From Oceanibacterium hippocampi (GTDB taxonomy: Bacteria; Pseudomonadota; Alphaproteobacteria; Sneathiellales; Sneathiellaceae): a stretch of DNA of 64,000 nt. Positions 56,531 through 64,000 of this stretch are shown here, in pieces; position 1 is the stretch's first letter; every line of letters starts with the position of its first letter. The notes below the pieces were generated by a model. It was not told where the DNA came from and did not search any database. It saw nothing but the letters and a program-made list of their open reading frames with translations. The stretch spans positions 496,001-560,000 of the forward strand of contig NZ_FWFR01000003.1 in NCBI RefSeq assembly GCF_900172325.1. Direction: 5' to 3'. A program made the translations under genes and the position numbers.

Positions 56531-57388
56531 TCACGGGCGGTGCAGCAGACCTTCCAGATAGCGGCCATAGGCGGAGTTCGCCATCGCGCGTGCCAGTGTG
56601 GCAAGCGCCGCGTCATCGACATAGCCGAGGCGCCAGGCGATTTCTTCCGGGCAGGCGATCTTGAGACCCTGGCGAACCTCGACGGTCTCGATGAACTCGG
56701 CCGCCCGCAGCAGGCTTTCCGGCGTTCCCGTATCGAGCCAGGCGACGCCGCGCCCGAGGATCTCGACCGTCAGCCCGCGCTCCGCCAGGTAGGCGTTGTT
56801 GACGTCGGTGATCTCGAGTTCCCCGCGGGCCGAAGGCTTCAGGCCGCGGGCGATCCCGACGACCGATGAATCGTAGAAATAGAGCCCGGTGACCGCATAG
56901 TTCGACGGCGGTTTCTTCGCCTTCTCGACGATCCCCCGCACGCTGCCGTCGGCGGCGAAATCGACGACGCCGTATCGCTCCGGGTCGGCGACCCAGTAGG
57001 CGAAGATGCGGGCGCCCTTGCCGGTAAAATCGGCGACGGAAAAATCCGGACCATGAAAGACATTGTCGCCGAGCACGAGGGCGACCGGCTCGTCAGCGAT
57101 GAAGTCCTCGGCAATCAGGAAGGCCTGCGCGATCCCTTCCGGCGCCGGCTGGACGTCGTAGCGGAGCGTGAGCCCCCATTGCCCGCCATCGCCGAGCAGC
57201 GCCTCGAAAAGCGGCCGGTCGCCCGGCGTCGAGATCACCAGGATCTCGCGGATCCCGGCCGCCATGAGCGTCGCCAGCGGGTAATAGATCAGCGGCTTGT
57301 CGTAGACCGGCAGGAGCTGCTTGCTGACCACGCGGGTCATCGGATGCATCCGGGTGCCGGTCCCGCCGGCCAGAATGATGCCCTTCAT
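56531..57388 (-). CDS. rfbA: Glucose-1-phosphate thymidylyltransferase
   Basis: A 285-residue nucleotidyltransferase that makes dTDP-glucose, the first step to dTDP-L-rhamnose. MKGIILAGGTGTRMHPMTRVVSKQLLPVYDKPLIYYPLATLM is the standard start with the GGxGTR loop, and ALVLGDNVFHGPDF, GVVDF and GLYFYDSSVVGIARGLKPSARGELEITDVNNAYL are family segments. The ATG at 57388 overlaps the rfbD stop. It is the last gene of the rfbC-rfbB-rfbD-rfbA order here. Confidence 0.96.
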   Translation of the reverse strand: MKGIILAGGTGTRMHPMTRVVSKQLLPVYDKPLIYYPLATLMAAGIREILVISTPGDRPLFEALLGDGGQWGLTLRYDVQPAPEGIAQAFLIAEDFIADEPVALVLGDNVFHGPDFSVADFTGKGARIFAYWVADPERYGVVDFAADGSVRGIVEKAKKPPSNYAVTGLYFYDSSVVGIARGLKPSARGELEITDVNNAYLAERGLTVEILGRGVAWLDTGTPESLLRAAEFIETVEVRQGLKIACPEEIAWRLGYVDDAALATLARAMANSAYGRYLEGLLHRP

Positions 57389-58272
57389 GCGCCGTTGTCC
57401 GCCCCTGCCCCGCCGCCGATCGCCTGCTGCGCGAGGAGCGCCGCAAGGGCCACCCGCCAGTCGGGACGGACGATACCAAAGACCTCCCGGATATGCGAGC
57501 AGTCGAGCCGCGAATTGGCCGGCCGGGCCGCCGCCGAGGGCCATTCCGCGCTGCCGATCGGACGGATCCGGGGGCCGGCGACATGGCGGAAGATCTCGCG
57601 CGCGAAACCGCACCAGGTAACGTCCGGCGCGCCGGAGAAATGATAGATGCCGAAATCGGCGAAGTCAGCCGCCGCCGCCTGCCGGGCCATCGCGACCAGC
57701 ACCTCGCCGAGCGCGGCGGCCGGCGTCGGCCCGCCGGTCTGATCATCGACGACGCCGATCTCCCCGCGCCAGCGCAGGCTCAGCATCGCGGACAGGAAAT
57801 TGCCCTCGCCGGGACCGAAAAGCCAGGAACTGCGCACGATCAGGTGACGCCGCGCGATTGTCGCGACTGCCGCCTCTCCGGCCGCCTTGCTTTCGCCGTA
57901 GCGATTGACCGGGGCGACCGGGTCGCCCTCGACATAGGGCCCGGCCTCGACGCCGTCGAACACGTAATCGGTCGAGAGGTGCAGCAGGAGTGCATTCCCG
58001 GCGGCGGCCGCGCGGGCGACATTCGCCGCTCCGTCCCGATTCACCGCGAAGGCGCGTCCGGGATCCGCCTCGGCCCCGTCGACGTCCGCATCGGCGGCAG
58101 CGTTGACGATCGCCGCGGGCTTCAGCCGGGCGACCGCGGCCGTCAGCCGGTCGGCATCGGTGATGTCGAGCGTCCGCCGGTCGAAGGCCCGGCAGGGCAC
58201 GCCGGCTGCAGCGGCGGCACGGACCGTCGCCCGGCCGACCTGTCCGCCCGCCCCCAGCACCATCAGCGTCAC
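57385..58272 (-). CDS. rfbD: dTDP-4-dehydrorhamnose reductase
   Basis: A 295-residue short-chain-dehydrogenase-like reductase for the last step of dTDP-L-rhamnose. The Rossmann start MVLGAGGQVGRAT, LLHLSTDYVFDG and the YGESKAAGE catalytic Tyr-Lys pair are present, as is IVRSSWLFGPGEGNFLSAML. The GTG at 58272 overlaps the rfbB TGA (GTGA); an ATG at 58263 is the alternative. Poor ribosome binding suggests coupled translation. Confidence 0.94.
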   Translation of the reverse strand: MTLMVLGAGGQVGRATVRAAAAAGVPCRAFDRRTLDITDADRLTAAVARLKPAAIVNAAADADVDGAEADPGRAFAVNRDGAANVARAAAAGNALLLHLSTDYVFDGVEAGPYVEGDPVAPVNRYGESKAAGEAAVATIARRHLIVRSSWLFGPGEGNFLSAMLSLRWRGEIGVVDDQTGGPTPAAALGEVLVAMARQAAAADFADFGIYHFSGAPDVTWCGFAREIFRHVAGPRIRPIGSAEWPSAAARPANSRLDCSHIREVFGIVRPDWRVALAALLAQQAIGGGAGADNGA

Positions 58273-59327
58273 GAGGAGGCCCGCTGCGCGAGACCGAGCC
58301 GCTCCTGCCGGTAGCGCCGCTGGGCGCCGGCAATCCATTCGTCCCGATCGAGGTACCAATCGACGGTGGCGGCGAGCCCCGTCGCGAGATCGTGGCGGGG
58401 CCGCCAGCCGAGCTCGCGTTCCAGCGCGTCGGGCGCCAGCGCATAGCGGCGGTCGTGGCCCGGCCGGTCGGCGACGAACTCGATCAGCTTCTCGTGCGGC
58501 GCCCCGGCCGGCAGACGCGCGTCGAGCAGCCGGCAGATCGCCCCGACAATGTCGCGGTTGCTTCGTTCGGTCCGGCTGCCGACCAGGTAGCGCCGGCCCG
58601 GCTCCCCCGCTTCGGCGATCCGCCGCAGGGCGGCCGCATGATCGTCGACATGGATCCAGTCCCGCACGTTGGCGCCGTCGCCATAGACCGGCAGGGGCCT
58701 TCCGGCGGCGCCGCGCAGGATCATCAGGGGAATGAGCTTCTCGGGAAACTGGTAGGGGCCGTAGGTGTTCGAGCCGTTGCTGACCAGCACCGGCAGCCCG
58801 TAGGTCCGGTGGAAGGCGCGGGCCAGATGATCGCCCGCCGCCTTGCTGGCGGCATAGGGCGACGAGGGATCGCTCGGGCTGTCCTCCGTGAAGGTCCCGT
58901 CGGGACCGAGCGAGCCGAACACCTCGTCGGTCGAGACCTGCAGGAAGCGGAACCGTGCCGCCGCGGCAAAGTCGAGCGCCCGCCAGTATTCGAGGGCCGC
59001 CTCCAGAAGCACCTCCGTGCCGACGACATTCGTCCGGACGAAGACCGCCGGGCCGTCGATCGAGCGGTCCACATGGCTCTCCGCCGCCAGGTGATAGACC
59101 ACGGATGGCCGTTCCTCGGCGAACAGCGCGGCCATCGCTGCGCTGTCGGTGATGTCGGCGACCGCCAGCCGATGGCGCGGGTTGCCCTCGACCGCTGCCA
59201 GGTTGGCCGGGTTGCCCGCATAGGTCAGGCTGTCGATGGTGACCACCCGTCCGGCCCCATCGTCGATCAAGGAACGGACCAGCGCCGAGCCGATGAAGCC
59301 GGCCCCGCCGGTAACGAATGCCGTCAT
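58269..59327 (-). CDS. rfbB: dTDP-glucose 4,6-dehydratase
   Basis: A 352-residue extended SDR enzyme converting dTDP-glucose to the 4-keto-6-deoxy sugar. TAFVTGGAGFIGSALVRSLI binds NAD, YHLAAESHVDRSIDGP, FLQVSTDEVFGSLG and SPYAASKAAGDHLARAFHRTYGLPVLVSNGSNTYGPYQFPEKLIPLMI are textbook motifs with the YxxxK pair. It overlaps rfbC and rfbD by a few bases. Confidence 0.97.
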   Translation of the reverse strand: MTAFVTGGAGFIGSALVRSLIDDGAGRVVTIDSLTYAGNPANLAAVEGNPRHRLAVADITDSAAMAALFAEERPSVVYHLAAESHVDRSIDGPAVFVRTNVVGTEVLLEAALEYWRALDFAAAARFRFLQVSTDEVFGSLGPDGTFTEDSPSDPSSPYAASKAAGDHLARAFHRTYGLPVLVSNGSNTYGPYQFPEKLIPLMILRGAAGRPLPVYGDGANVRDWIHVDDHAAALRRIAEAGEPGRRYLVGSRTERSNRDIVGAICRLLDARLPAGAPHEKLIEFVADRPGHDRRYALAPDALERELGWRPRHDLATGLAATVDWYLDRDEWIAGAQRRYRQERLGLAQRASS

Positions 59328-59893
59328 CAGGTCGGGCCCGGTTCGAATAGTCGCGTCTGTTCGGCCAGTGGCGGCAATGCCCGGTCACGGCCGGAGATCT
59401 CGGCCCAGGCCGCGCCGACCGGCCAGTCGATGGCGAGCGCCGCGTCGTTCCAGAGAATCCCGGCCTCGTCGTCGGGGCTGTAGAAGTCGGTCACCTTGTA
59501 GAGCAACTCGCAATCATCCTCGAGCGTGCAATAGCCATGCGCGAAACCGGGCGGGATCCAGAGCTGGTTTCCCTCCGCGGCGTCGAGCGTCGCGGCCACG
59601 TGGCGGCCGAAATCGGGCGAGCCCCGTCGGACATCGACGGCAACATCGTAGACCCGGCCGCGCACGACCCGGACCAGTTTTCCCTGGGCGCGCGGCGGCA
59701 ACTGGTAATGCAGGCCGCGCACCGTGCCGGCGCGTCGGCTGAGCGCATGATTGTCCTGCACGAAGGGTCCGGGAATGCCGGCCTCGGCGAACCGGTCCTG
59801 GCGCCAGACCTCGGCGAAATAGCCGCGCTCGTCCTCGTGCCGCTGGGGCGTCAGGATCTTGATCCCGGGAATGGCGGTGTCGGCGATACGCAT
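59327..59893 (-). CDS. rfbC: dTDP-4-dehydrorhamnose 3,5-epimerase
   Basis: A 188-residue cupin-fold epimerase. IPGIKILTPQRHEDERGYFAEVWRQDRF, FVQDNHALSRRAGTVRGLHYQLPPRAQGKLVRVVRGRVYDVAVDVRRGSPDFGR and LWIPPGFAHGYCTLEDDCELLYKVTDFY are complete, with the catalytic His in GLHYQ. It is the first gene of the rhamnose operon, divergent from an MFS gene across a 124-base gap that must hold both promoters. Rhamnose probably feeds O-antigen or other surface glycans encoded elsewhere. Confidence 0.96.
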   Translation of the reverse strand: MRIADTAIPGIKILTPQRHEDERGYFAEVWRQDRFAEAGIPGPFVQDNHALSRRAGTVRGLHYQLPPRAQGKLVRVVRGRVYDVAVDVRRGSPDFGRHVAATLDAAEGNQLWIPPGFAHGYCTLEDDCELLYKVTDFYSPDDEAGILWNDAALAIDWPVGAAWAEISGRDRALPPLAEQTRLFEPGPT

Positions 59894-60017
59894 CGCCCGC
59901 GAGCATATCCAGACTACCGATCACCAACAAGTCGCGACACTGGCGGCGACCGGACGGCCCGCCTATAGTGGCCACGTTCCCGGGGCCGCTGGCCCGCGTC
60001 GCTTATCCGGTTGCTCC

Positions 60018-61223
60018 GTGACTTTCCGAACCCAGACTCACTGGCCCACCGTCGTCCTCGCCGTCGGCGCCGGCATCGTCGCCTCGATGCAGGTCGGCAA
60101 GGTTGCCGCGGCACTCCCCCAGATTCGCCCGGAACTCGGCGTTTCGCTGGTCGTCGCAGGCCTGATCGCCTCGATCTTCAACGCCAACAGCGCCGCGCTC
60201 GGCGTCGCGACGGGGATCGTCACCGATCGCGCGGGCCATGTCCGCATGATCACCGCCGGTCTGATCCTGATGGCGGCCGGCGGTCTGGCCGGGGCGTTTG
60301 CCGCCGATGGCGCCGTGCTGCTGGCGTGCCGTTTCGTCGAGGGGCTCGGTTTCGTCGCCACGGTGATCGCCGCGCCCTCGATCATCGCCGGCGCGACGGC
60401 GACCGGCGACCTCCGCCTCGCGCTCGGTCTCTGGAGCACCTACATGCCGACCGGCTTCGCGATCATGCTGGTGGCGAGCGCGCCGCTGCTCTCGCTGATC
60501 GGCTGGCGCGGAATCTGGATCGCCAACGGCCTGTTGACGCTTGTACTGGCCGCCTTCTTCGTTGCCTTCCGTCAACGGCTCGACGTCCATGCGATCGCCG
60601 GCCAACGCTCCTGGGCCGGCATGCGCCGGGCGCTCGCCCTGCCCGGCCCGTGGCTGCTCGCAGCCTGCTTCGCCACCTATACCGTGCAGTGGTTCGCGGT
60701 GATGGCGTGGCTCCCGACCTTCCTGACCGAGGCGCTCGGCTACAGCGCCGCGGCCGCGGTCACCATCGCCGGGCTCGTCGTCTTCGCCAATGCGCCGGGC
60801 AACATGTTCGGCGGCTGGCTACTCCATCGGGGTGCGCCGCGCTGGCTGTTGATGGCGACCGCGCAGGCCTCGATGGCGATCTTCGGCCTCGGGATCTTCG
60901 CCGCCGGCGTGCCCGATCTCGCCAAGATAGCACTCGCGATCTGCTTCTCGCTGGTCGCCGGGTTGCTGCCCTCATCGGCGCTGGCCGGCGCCCCGGCACA
61001 CAGCCCGAGCCCGGGCGAGATCGGCATCGTCAACGGCATTATCGTGCAGGGTTCGAACCTCGGCGTCCTGGTCGGCCCGCCGCTGGTCGCCGCCTCCATC
61101 GCGGTTCACGGCGACTGGCAGGATGCGACGCCGATCCTGCTCGCCGCCGCCATCGCCGGCATCGCCATCGCCTTCGGCATCCGCTGGGTCGAGCGCCATC
61201 GCCTCACGGGCGGGGCACAATGA
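60018..61223 (+). CDS. MFS transporter
   Basis: A 401-residue major facilitator with about twelve helices. It begins at a GTG (60018), where homology starts (WPTVVLAVGAGIVASMQVGKVAAALPQI). The loop between helices 2 and 3 (GIVTDRAGHVRM) shows the MFS motif D-R-x-G-x-R/H. It resembles CynX/NimT-type and other small-anion carriers, but substrate is not readable. It is followed in an ATGA overlap by an EamA transporter gene. Confidence 0.85.
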   Translation: MTFRTQTHWPTVVLAVGAGIVASMQVGKVAAALPQIRPELGVSLVVAGLIASIFNANSAALGVATGIVTDRAGHVRMITAGLILMAAGGLAGAFAADGAVLLACRFVEGLGFVATVIAAPSIIAGATATGDLRLALGLWSTYMPTGFAIMLVASAPLLSLIGWRGIWIANGLLTLVLAAFFVAFRQRLDVHAIAGQRSWAGMRRALALPGPWLLAACFATYTVQWFAVMAWLPTFLTEALGYSAAAAVTIAGLVVFANAPGNMFGGWLLHRGAPRWLLMATAQASMAIFGLGIFAAGVPDLAKIALAICFSLVAGLLPSSALAGAPAHSPSPGEIGIVNGIIVQGSNLGVLVGPPLVAASIAVHGDWQDATPILLAAAIAGIAIAFGIRWVERHRLTGGAQ

Positions 61224-62101
61224 AGAAACTCAAGGTCGACCCCGGCGATTTCCTGCTGTTCGTGACCACTGTCGTCTGGGGCGTGAGCTTCCCTCTCGGC
61301 AAGATCGTGCTCGCCGAGATGGGGCCGCTCGGCTACAGCTCGAGCCGTTTCCTGATCGCCGGGCTGCTCCTGGCGCTCTGGTCTCGACTCCGGGAGGGAC
61401 CGATCCGCCTGCCCCGCAAGGATCTCCTGACGACCATCGGCCTCGGAATCATGGGCTATTTCTTCTTCACCGGGATCTGGGCGGTCGGCCTGACGATGAC
61501 GACCTCGGCGAAGGCCTCGATCCTGATCTCGACCTCGCCCGTCTTCGCGCTGCTGATGTCGGCGATCATCGGAAAGAGCCCCAAGCCGCTTGCCTGGCTC
61601 GGCGTCGGCATCTCGTTTCTCGGCACCTACCTGCTGATCACCGGCGCGGCTGCGGCGGAAGGGCTTTCCGGCGGCTCGCTGATCGGCGACCTGATATTCC
61701 TCGTCGCGGCGCTTTGCTGGGCGCTCTACAACATGATTTCGGTGCCGCTGATCGCCCGCCACGGCCCGCTCAAACCGACCGCGGTTGCGATGATCATCGG
61801 ATCGACGCTGCTGCTCATACCGGGATTTGGCGAGATCGTCGCCGTTCCCTACGCGGATCTCGACGCGGAGATTTACGGGGCCTATTTCATCACCGCCGTC
61901 ATCGGAGGCACCTTCGGCTTCGTCTGGTGGCTCGCCGGCATCGGCCGGCTCGGCGTTGCCCGGGCAATCCCCTACATGTACCTGGTTCCGGTTTTCGGCG
62001 TGCTCGGCGGGATCTATCTGCTCGACGAGCACCTGACCCTGGTGCAACTCGGCGGTGCGGCGATCACGCTGGTCGGCGTCGCATTGGCGAGGCGCGGATG
62101 A
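61220..62101 (+). CDS. EamA-family (DMT) transporter
   Basis: A 293-residue membrane protein with ten helices in two repeated EamA halves (FLLFVTTVVWGVSFPLGKIVLAEMGPLGYSSSRFLIAG and LIFLVAALCWALYNMISVPLIARHGPL). Family members export amino acids, nucleosides and other small metabolites. The start overlaps the MFS stop (ATGA) and its stop overlaps the MaoC start, so three genes are coupled. Confidence 0.88.
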   Translation: MKKLKVDPGDFLLFVTTVVWGVSFPLGKIVLAEMGPLGYSSSRFLIAGLLLALWSRLREGPIRLPRKDLLTTIGLGIMGYFFFTGIWAVGLTMTTSAKASILISTSPVFALLMSAIIGKSPKPLAWLGVGISFLGTYLLITGAAAAEGLSGGSLIGDLIFLVAALCWALYNMISVPLIARHGPLKPTAVAMIIGSTLLLIPGFGEIVAVPYADLDAEIYGAYFITAVIGGTFGFVWWLAGIGRLGVARAIPYMYLVPVFGVLGGIYLLDEHLTLVQLGGAAITLVGVALARRG

Positions 62102-62559
62102 CGAAAAGCCGCTATTTCGAGGATTTCACCCTCGGCGACCGCTTCGAGACGGTCGCCATGACGGTGACGGAGGCGGAGATCCTCGGCTTCGCCCTGAAAT
62201 ACGATCCGCAATACTTCCATCTCGACGCCGCGCGCGCCGCCGATGGCCCGTTCGGCGGGCTGATCGCCTCCGGCTTCCAGACGCTGTCGCTTTCCTTCAG
62301 CCTGTTCCTGCGCCAGGGCTGGGTCGAGGAGGCCAATCTCGGTTCGCCCGGCCTCGACGCGACACGCTGGCTGCGCCCGCTGCGACCCGGCGACACCATC
62401 CGTGTGACGGCAACGGTGACCGAACTGAAACCCAGCGTCTCGAAGCCGGACCGCGGCATCGTCCGCATGCTGCACGAGACCTGGAACCAGCATCAGGCGG
62501 TCATCATGACCGTCGACTGCATGCATATGCTCAGGCGTCGTCCGGACTCGGCGGGCTGA
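62098..62559 (+). CDS. MaoC-family hydratase
   Basis: A 153-residue hot-dog hydratase: RYFEDFTLGDRFETVAMTVTEAEILGFALKYDPQYFHLDAARAADGPFGGLIASGFQTLSL carries the R-hydratase motif with Asp and His of the active site (DPQYFHLD). Members hydrate enoyl-CoA or act on related thioesters. With two transporters upstream it could belong to a small acid-use unit, but that is speculation. It overlaps the convergent gene by 29 bases. Confidence 0.88.
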   Translation: MTKSRYFEDFTLGDRFETVAMTVTEAEILGFALKYDPQYFHLDAARAADGPFGGLIASGFQTLSLSFSLFLRQGWVEEANLGSPGLDATRWLRPLRPGDTIRVTATVTELKPSVSKPDRGIVRMLHETWNQHQAVIMTVDCMHMLRRRPDSAG

Positions 62560-63079
62560 ACCGCTGAATGGCGGCCGCGAACTCGTCCGCGCGGGCGTCG
62601 AGCGGGTTGAGCGCGATGTTGATCCGTGACTGCCCGCGCCGGGCGTTCGCGCGATAGAACATCCGGTCGATGAAGCCCGGCTCGACGAGGAAGCGCTCCG
62701 GCTGCTCGACATCGAGACCGATGAAGGCGTCCCGCTTGACGTGATGCAGATCGATGCCGTCGATCGCCGCCCAGGGAATCGTCGCCGGCCCGAGGCGGCG
62801 GTCGGAGATCCCCTCCGGACCGATCCGGACGACCGGACGTTGATCGCGAAGCTCGCCGATCCCCTTCAGCGCCACGGCGCCGAACAGCGCCGCGAGCGCG
62901 GCACCGATCAGGCGCGCCGCGATCGGCTGGCTGGCCTCGACCGGCTGGCCGACCAGCAGCACCACCCCGACCCCGGCGAAGACAAGGGCGCCCGCCGTGA
63001 CGAACAGCATCCGGCCGCGGCGATAGCGGAACAACGCCTCGCCGTCGTCGCCGTGCCGGTCGCTGGAGGCCTCGGCCAT
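62531..63079 (-). CDS. STM3941-like two-helix membrane protein
   Basis: A 182-residue protein with two adjacent helices (MLFVTAGALVFAGVGVVLLVG and IAARLIGAALAALFGAVALKGI, about residues 23-75) and a C-terminal PH-like beta domain (VVRIGPEGISDRRLGPATIPWAAIDGIDLHHVKRDAFIGLDVEQPERFL). This layout fits the STM3941 family of unknown function. The start at 63079 sits eight bases after the ettA stop. The 3' end overlaps the convergent MaoC gene. Confidence 0.7.
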   Translation of the reverse strand: MAEASSDRHGDDGEALFRYRRGRMLFVTAGALVFAGVGVVLLVGQPVEASQPIAARLIGAALAALFGAVALKGIGELRDQRPVVRIGPEGISDRRLGPATIPWAAIDGIDLHHVKRDAFIGLDVEQPERFLVEPGFIDRMFYRANARRGQSRINIALNPLDARADEFAAAIQRFSPPSPDDA

Positions 63080-63087
63080 GCGCGTCC

Positions 63088-64000
63088 TCAGCGGCTGATC
63101 GGCTTGTAGCGGATGCGATGAGGCTCGGTCGCCTCGGCGCCCAGCCGGCGACGCTTGTCTTCCTCGTAGTCCTGGAAGTTGCCCTCGAACCATTCGACGT
63201 GGCTGTCGCCCTCGAAGGACAGGATATGGGTCGCGATCCGGTCGAGGAACCAGCGGTCATGGCTGATCACCACGGCGCAGCCGGCAAAGTCGAGCAGGGC
63301 CTCCTCGAGCGCGCGCAGGGTATCGACGTCCAGATCGTTGGTCGGTTCGTCGAGCAGCAGCACGTTGGCGCCGGATTTCAGCAGCTTGGCCAGGTTGACC
63401 CGGTTCCGCTCGCCACCGGAAAGCTGGCCGACGCGCTTCTGCTGGTCCGCGCCCTTGAAGTTGAAGTCCGAGACATAGGCCCGGCTCGGCACTTCGCGCT
63501 TGCCCAGCAGGATGACCTCGTTGCCCTCGGAGATCTCCTCCCAGACGGTCTTCTTCGGATCGAGCGTCTCGCGCGACTGGTCGACATGGCCGATCTGCAC
63601 CGTCGGGCCGATCTTGAGGCTGCCGGCGTCGGGCGTCTCGTCACCGGTCAGCATGCGGAACAGCGTCGTCTTGCCGGCGCCGTTCGGGCCGATCACGCCG
63701 ACGATGCCGCCGGGCGGCAGGCGGAAGTTGAGATCGTCGATCAGCAGCCGCTCGCCGAACCCCTTGCTCAGATGCTCGGCCTCGATCACCAGGTCGCCGA
63801 GCCGCTGCCCGGCCGGAATGACGATCTGGGCCCGTTCGTCTCGCTTCTCCGCATCCTGGGAGAGCAGGTCCTCGTAAGCCGAGATGCGCGCCTTCGACTT
63901 GGCCTGGCGGGCTCGCGGCGACTGCTGGATCCATTCAAGCTCGCGCTTGAGGGTCCGGCGCCGCGCGTCTTCCTGGCGTCCCTCCGCCTCGAGCCGCTTC
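63088..64000 (-). CDS. ettA: Energy-dependent translational throttle protein EttA (ABC-F), C-terminal part
   Basis: The frame is open to the right edge, so the N-terminal half lies outside. The visible part begins in the linker between the ABC domains (RELEWIQQSPRARQAKSKARISAYEDLLSQDAEKRDE), with the toeprint-like arm, then ABC domain 2: Walker A GVIGPNGAGKTTLFRMLTGDE, signature QLSGGERNRVNLAKLLKSG and Walker B NVLLLDEPTNDLDVDTL. The tail HVEWFEGNFQDYEEDKRRRLGAEATEPHRIRYKPI is EttA-type. EttA gates the ribosome into elongation according to ATP/ADP ratio. Confidence 0.93.
   Translation of the reverse strand, partial: KRLEAEGRQEDARRRTLKRELEWIQQSPRARQAKSKARISAYEDLLSQDAEKRDERAQIVIPAGQRLGDLVIEAEHLSKGFGERLLIDDLNFRLPPGGIVGVIGPNGAGKTTLFRMLTGDETPDAGSLKIGPTVQIGHVDQSRETLDPKKTVWEEISEGNEVILLGKREVPSRAYVSDFNFKGADQQKRVGQLSGGERNRVNLAKLLKSGANVLLLDEPTNDLDVDTLRALEEALLDFAGCAVVISHDRWFLDRIATHILSFEGDSHVEWFEGNFQDYEEDKRRRLGAEATEPHRIRYKPISR

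Overview
This 64 kb window is a GC-rich (roughly two-thirds G+C by eye) chromosomal segment of an alphaproteobacterium, most likely of the Rhodospirillales type. The evidence is gene content and order: hisZ beside purA, serC-serA behind a short structured leader, zapA with a DUF4164 neighbour and a 6S RNA, a tkt-gap-pgk-fba cluster, an RcdA/DUF1465 protein, a DUF6476 protein and an RpoH with the alpha/beta-type RpoH box. I see no insertion sequences, phage genes, CRISPR arrays, tRNA or rRNA genes. Coding density is high and most genes sit in tightly packed or overlapping operons.

Layout. 1-4.3 kb: end of a cyclopropane fatty acid synthase, then threonine aldolase and a JAMM protease, an RluD-type pseudouridine synthase and rpoH. 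4.3-6.9 kb: a four-helix membrane protein and a tail-anchored pseudokinase-like protein of unknown role. 7-12.4 kb: leftward purA, hisZ, serA and serC; serC has a clear promoter and a hairpin that holds its ribosome binding site. 12.6-14.7 kb: a class V aminotransferase and an aldo/keto reductase. 14.8-18.2 kb: a YHS-domain protein followed by a complete bufferin-type operon (DUF2282 precursor, DUF692 MNIO enzyme, DUF2063 partner, DoxX membrane protein), a copper-related RiPP system. 18.2-20.7 kb: phzF-like and DUF1127 genes divergent from a MocR-type regulator with a likely leaderless, self-overlapping operator. 20.7-27.3 kb: thiD, glmM, folP, ftsH and tilS.

27.3-36.2 kb is a cell-envelope and recombination block read leftward: yebC, ruvC, ruvA, ruvB, ybgC, tolQ, tolR, tolA, tolB, pal, then a terminator, then cpoB. 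36.4-39.7 kb holds an uncharacterised protein of about 560 residues, 5-formyl-THF cyclo-ligase, 6S RNA, zapA and a coiled-coil partner. 40-48 kb is read rightward: transketolase, GAPDH, PGK, class I aldolase, a small unknown protein, thiE, efp and suhB. 48.2-52.1 kb is a three-gene OmpA / MotA-like / MotB-like cassette that looks like an envelope ion-driven motor of unknown role. 52-56 kb: a paraoxonase-like arylesterase, an MsbA-type ABC exporter, rpmE with a good promoter and terminator, and rcdA. 56-60 kb: a thioesterase and the dTDP-L-rhamnose genes (rfbC-B-D-A). 60-64 kb: MFS and EamA transporters, a MaoC hydratase, an STM3941-like membrane protein and the end of ettA.

The regions most worth study are the YHS-bufferin operon, the pseudokinase/membrane protein pair, the OmpA-MotA-MotB cassette, the serC leader, the MocR operator and the unknown protein at 36.4-38.1 kb. 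All functional calls come from reading translated motifs and gene order; no database search was run.
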